Both the position numbers and the translations under genes were made by a program. This document shows positions 6,340 through 9,066 of a DNA stretch of 9,066 nt, piece by piece. The DNA comes from an uncultured Bacteroidota bacterium (GTDB taxonomy: Bacteria > Bacteroidota > Bacteroidia > Flavobacteriales > Flavobacteriaceae). The notes beneath the pieces are model-generated. The model did not search any database. It saw only the letters and a list, made by a program, of their open reading frames with translations, and had not been told where the DNA came from. Each line of letters starts with the position of its first letter. Within the stretch, counting starts at the first letter, position 1. The stretch spans positions 1-9,066 of the forward strand of contig CAIRNC010000165.1 of NCBI GenBank assembly GCA_903879875.1. Reading direction: 5' to 3'.

Positions 6340-7564
6340 CCCCTTCAAGAATCACATTTTCAATTAAATTACTTCCGAAAGCATAAGGAATTTGGTAATA
6401 AGAAGGAATTGGTTTTGTAATAATTAAATTGGCTATTTTGTCTACAGTAATACTTCCGTGAGTTGCGGCAAGTCCCATGGCATAAGCACCATTCAGGGTT
6501 GCGGCATTTATAGCTTCTTCTGGAGTCATTTTCATTTTGATGCAAGCGGTAGCAACAACAAAATTCATGTTTCCTGATGGTGTCGTACCAGGATTGAAAT
6601 CGGTTGCCAATGCGAGAGGTAAACCAGCAGCAATCATTTTTCGAGCAGGTGTGTAAGGAATACTAATAAAATAAGAACACGAAGGCAAAGCCACAGGCAT
6701 AGTAATAGTGTTTTTTAAAACTTCAATATCGGCATCGGTTACAATTTCAAGGTGATCTACTGTTAGTGCATGGTGCTTAACACAAGCAGCAATTCCATTT
6801 ATAGCAGTAAATTGGTTGACATGAATTTTGGCTTGCAAACCATATTTGGTACCAGCTTCCATAATCCTTTCCGTTTCTTCTACAGAAAAATAGCCTGTTT
6901 CTAGAAAAGCATCAATATAATCGGCTAGGTTCTCTTCGGCAATTTTGGGTAGCATTTCAGTAATGATGCTATCTATATATGCGGAATGATTGTCTTTAAA
7001 TGCAGTAGGGAAAGCATGAGCGCCAAGAAAAGTGGCTTTTATTGCTATGGGGTAATTTTTTTTCAAACGTTGAATGACACGAAGCATTTTGAGTTCTCCT
7101 TCAACCGTTAGTCCATAACCTGATTTTATTTCGATTGCACCTGTACCCAAACGCATCACTTCTTCTAATCGTACTCGAGATTGTTCATAAATTTCGTCTT
7201 CGGAAGTAGCGTTGAGGTTATTGGCAGAGTTTAGAATACCACCTCCGCGATTGGCAATTTCTTCGTAGCTCAAACCATTGATTCTGTCCACAAATTCTTG
7301 CTCCCGATTGCCAGCATAAACCAAATGAGAATGGCTGTCACACCACGAAGGCAGTACTATTCGACCTGAACAATCTATTGTTTTGTCTGTTTCAATTTTT
7401 GGCATATTGTCCATTGTACCAAAAGCTTTAATACAATTATTTTCAATTAAAAGGTAAGCGTTTTTTAAGCTTGGAAGTGTTGCCATTTCAGCACCAGAAA
7501 CTTTTTCGATAGTCGCTTCCCTAATTTGTAAAAGCTCTTTTATGTTGATGAGTAGCGTTAGCAT
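6329..7564 (-). CDS. hutI: Imidazolonepropionase
   Basis: This 411-residue cytosolic metal-dependent amidohydrolase converts 4-imidazolone-5-propanoate to N-formimidoyl-L-glutamate, the third step of histidine degradation. Metal ligands of the amidohydrolase fold are all visible: H78 and H80 in DSHSHLVYAG, H248 in KIHVNQF, and D322 in ATDFNPG. Also present are the HutI signatures AGNREQEF (84-91, substrate-binding Arg), EIKSGYGL (145-152), GAHAFP (181-186) and DHLE (270-273). Length and start (ATG 7562-7564, MLTLLINIKEL) fit flavobacterial HutI. No hutH, hutU or formiminoglutamate hydrolase gene is adjacent, so the pathway is scattered here or elsewhere in the genome. The 68-bp gap to the divergent corA gene holds a weak minus-strand -7-like TACATTTA (7579-7586). 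Confidence 0.95.
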   Translation of the reverse strand: MLTLLINIKELLQIREATIEKVSGAEMATLPSLKNAYLLIENNCIKAFGTMDNMPKIETDKTIDCSGRIVLPSWCDSHSHLVYAGNREQEFVDRINGLSYEEIANRGGGILNSANNLNATSEDEIYEQSRVRLEEVMRLGTGAIEIKSGYGLTVEGELKMLRVIQRLKKNYPIAIKATFLGAHAFPTAFKDNHSAYIDSIITEMLPKIAEENLADYIDAFLETGYFSVEETERIMEAGTKYGLQAKIHVNQFTAINGIAACVKHHALTVDHLEIVTDADIEVLKNTITMPVALPSCSYFISIPYTPARKMIAAGLPLALATDFNPGTTPSGNMNFVVATACIKMKMTPEEAINAATLNGAYAMGLAATHGSITVDKIANLIITKPIPSYYQIPYAFGSNLIENVILEGEKY

Positions 7565-7587
7565 GCTTATTTTTTTGGTAAATGTAA

Positions 7588-7615
7588 TTTGGAATTTTAA
7601 AAACTCCTATCTTTA
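7588..7615 (+). promoter_or_regulatory. Candidate corA promoter
   Basis: TTTG (7588-7591) and TATCTTTA (7608-7615) are separated by 16 bp, slightly short of the usual Bacteroidota range, and the -7 box is one base off consensus. The -7 box lies 17 bp before the TTG start of corA. An inverted repeat CCTAT/ATAGG (7606-7610 and 7626-7630) brackets the space between box and start codon. Confidence 0.35.
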
Positions 7616-7632
7616 TCAAAAAAAAATAGGTT

Positions 7633-8715
7633 TTGAGAAGAGTCAAATATAAAAAAGTAAGAAAAGTACAACCCAATTATTTTGAATATACTGGAATTCA
7701 TAAATCAGACCCAGTTGAAATGCAACTCTTTGTATATAACGACCAAGGATATGAAGAGTACAAAAATGTTGATTTAATCCGTGTTCAAAAAGAAATTCAA
7801 GATGATGCCCAAAAAGAAGATGTAAAGTGGTTAAATGTCCATGGATTGCATAATATTGAATTGATCAAACAAGTTGGTGAACTAATTTCTATTGACAATT
7901 TCATAATTAGCGATATTCTAAACACGACCCGTCGCAGTAAAATGGAAGAGTTAGACGATGTTTTGTTTTTTAGCATTAAATCTATTTTGCCAGGCGAAGA
8001 TTATGAACATGTTCATGTTGAGCAAATCAGTTTTTTGTTAAAAGACAAATTATTAGTTTCCTTCCAAGAAAAAAAGAGCGATTTTTTCACACATATTAGA
8101 GAGCGTATTAAAACCCACAGTGGCATCGTTCGTAAAAAGAAAAATGATTATTTGCTGTATTTGTTACTTGAAGCAGTAATGGAAAATTTTTTTATTACAA
8201 TTGAATATTTTGAAGATCGAATTGAAGAGTTGATGATTGAGGCCAAAACAAGTGATAAACCAACGGTTTTGGTGCAGATTGAGAAGAATAGAGAAAATTT
8301 AAATTTTCTAAAACGCTCGATATTGCCTTTGCGCGATGCCTTATTTAATTTAAAAAGCATACATGAAGACGATGATTATGATGGAATTGAAAAAGCCAAT
8401 TACACTTTTTTTGCTCGTTTGCATCAAAAGAGTTTAGAACTATTGGACCAAATAGAATATGACATGAACACCTTAGATAGTGCCTCAAATTTTTATTTCT
8501 CTTCACAAAGTCACCGAATGAATGAGATTATGAAAATTCTAACAGCTGTTTCTGTTATTTTTATGCCGCTTACTTTTGTTGTAGGTGTTTACGGAATGAA
8601 TTTTGAGTTTATGCCTGAACTTAAATACGAATATGGATACTATACCGTTGTGGCAACAATGTTATTAATCACAATTGGCATGATTGTTTATTTTAAACGA
8701 AAAAAATGGTTTTGA
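7633..8715 (+). CDS. corA: CorA-type magnesium/cobalt transport protein
   Basis: A 360-residue inner-membrane divalent-cation channel of the CorA (2-TM-GxN) family. Residues 1-290 form the large cytoplasmic domain: an alpha/beta part (about 30-150, with WLNVHGLHN and DILNTTRRSKMEELDD) and the long helices (about 170-300) that build the funnel. The two C-terminal membrane helices are about 302-320 and 337-354. The first ends in the ion-selectivity signature YGMNFEFMPEL, with Gly-Met-Asn at 321-323, and the C-terminus is basic (KRKKWF). Length is normal and all key elements are intact. The start is TTG 7633, since MRRVKYKKVRKV matches the expected N-terminus and no in-frame ATG lies before the promoter; ATG at residue 30 would delete conserved sequence. 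It is divergent from hutI and convergent with hemN. Physiological ion specificity (Mg, Co or Ni) cannot be told from sequence. Confidence 0.93.
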   Translation: MRRVKYKKVRKVQPNYFEYTGIHKSDPVEMQLFVYNDQGYEEYKNVDLIRVQKEIQDDAQKEDVKWLNVHGLHNIELIKQVGELISIDNFIISDILNTTRRSKMEELDDVLFFSIKSILPGEDYEHVHVEQISFLLKDKLLVSFQEKKSDFFTHIRERIKTHSGIVRKKKNDYLLYLLLEAVMENFFITIEYFEDRIEELMIEAKTSDKPTVLVQIEKNRENLNFLKRSILPLRDALFNLKSIHEDDDYDGIEKANYTFFARLHQKSLELLDQIEYDMNTLDSASNFYFSSQSHRMNEIMKILTAVSVIFMPLTFVVGVYGMNFEFMPELKYEYGYYTVVATMLLITIGMIVYFKRKKWF

Positions 8716-8722
8716 TAAACAA

Positions 8723-9066
8723 TTAAATCGTCATGGAGAACAATTCGGTTTCTGGAGCTCTTCGTTTTAAACGAAGGTCAAACGCCATGCAAATATTACG
8801 AACATAAGGTTTTCCTTCTTCGGTTATTTGAATTCCATTTTTTTTGATAATTACCAAACCATCATTTTCCATTTCTTTCAATTGAATAATAATGTCTGGA
8901 ATTTCAACAAAATAAGTTGAAATCGTTTTCCATTTTGTTTCAAATTGACACATTAAATTCAAAATATGTTTTCTGATTTTTAGATCTTCACTTGTCAAAA
9001 AATGCCCTCTAAAAATTGGTAATTTTTCATCTGCCAAAAGATCATAATATTCTTCAAGTCGTTTTA
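8723..9066 (-). CDS. hemN: Oxygen-independent coproporphyrinogen III oxidase, C-terminal part (5' end beyond window)
   Basis: The last 113 residues of a protein whose start lies beyond the window edge; the frame is open through 9066. The sequence runs from KRLEEYYDLLADEKLPIFRG through ITEEGKPYVRNICMAFD to a C-terminus RRAPETELFSMTI. The GHFLTSEDLKIRKHILNLMC stretch, the winged-helix-like end and the RNICMAFD motif are the conserved C-terminal domain of HemN. That radical-SAM enzyme decarboxylates coproporphyrinogen III to protoporphyrinogen IX in anaerobic haem synthesis. The catalytic CxxxCxxC cluster-binding motif would be in the missing N-terminal part, so activity cannot be judged. RNICMAFD separates it from the HemW-like paralogues, which lack this ending. 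Its stop is 7 bp from the corA stop (tail-to-tail), with no obvious terminator between them. Confidence 0.85.
   Translation of the reverse strand, partial: KRLEEYYDLLADEKLPIFRGHFLTSEDLKIRKHILNLMCQFETKWKTISTYFVEIPDIIIQLKEMENDGLVIIKKNGIQITEEGKPYVRNICMAFDLRLKRRAPETELFSMTI

Noticed and set aside
7606..7630. CCTAT/ATAGG inverted repeat before corA as a magnesium-sensing leader or riboswitch
   Set aside because: Only five base pairs with a 15-nt A-rich loop; the leader is far too short for a known Mg-responsive element.

Overview
The window looks like ordinary chromosome from a member of the Bacteroidota, most likely a Flavobacterium or close relative. Three things point there. One gene ends in a type IX secretion (T9SS) sorting domain. 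The DNA is AT-rich, and the intergenic DNA even more so. Several genes are preceded by the Bacteroidota sigma-factor -7 box (TAnnTTTG) rather than by a purine-rich Shine-Dalgarno. The HutI, CorA, HemN and DUF3810 proteins also read like flavobacterial versions. I assign no species.

Layout. From 1 to 1921 two genes run leftward: a DUF3810 membrane protein with an HEMAH zinc-protease-like motif (cut only at its extreme C-terminus) and, upstream of it, a class I SAM-dependent methyltransferase. A divergent promoter region (1922-2087) separates them from a rightward 517-residue SDR-like protein (2088-3641). That protein carries an N-terminal four-cysteine zinc-ribbon-like module, a large insertion in the SDR core, and Thr where the catalytic Tyr is expected. 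A 413-bp very AT-rich gap (3642-4054) holds a probable terminator, a short degraded remnant of a T9SS sorting domain, and the promoter of the next gene. From 4055 to 5524 lies a secreted multidomain protein with signal peptide, fibronectin III-like domain and T9SS tail, closed by a strong hairpin terminator. A small NlpC/P60 lipoprotein peptidase (5748-6245, TTG start) converges on hutI (6329-7564, minus strand; histidine degradation). hutI is divergent from a CorA-type magnesium/cobalt transporter (7633-8715, TTG start). CorA converges on the C-terminal part of hemN (8723 to the window end), with only 7 bp between the two stops.

The genes do not form one pathway. Each looks like a single-gene or two-gene transcription unit, and orientation changes often. 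No tRNA, rRNA, CRISPR, insertion sequence, phage or defence module was seen. The parts most worth a second look are the SDR-like protein, the T9SS-tail fossil, the uncharacterised DUF3810 putative metalloprotease, and two related three-copy heptanucleotide repeats in and just upstream of the methyltransferase gene. I do not see convincing evidence for a new multi-gene system.
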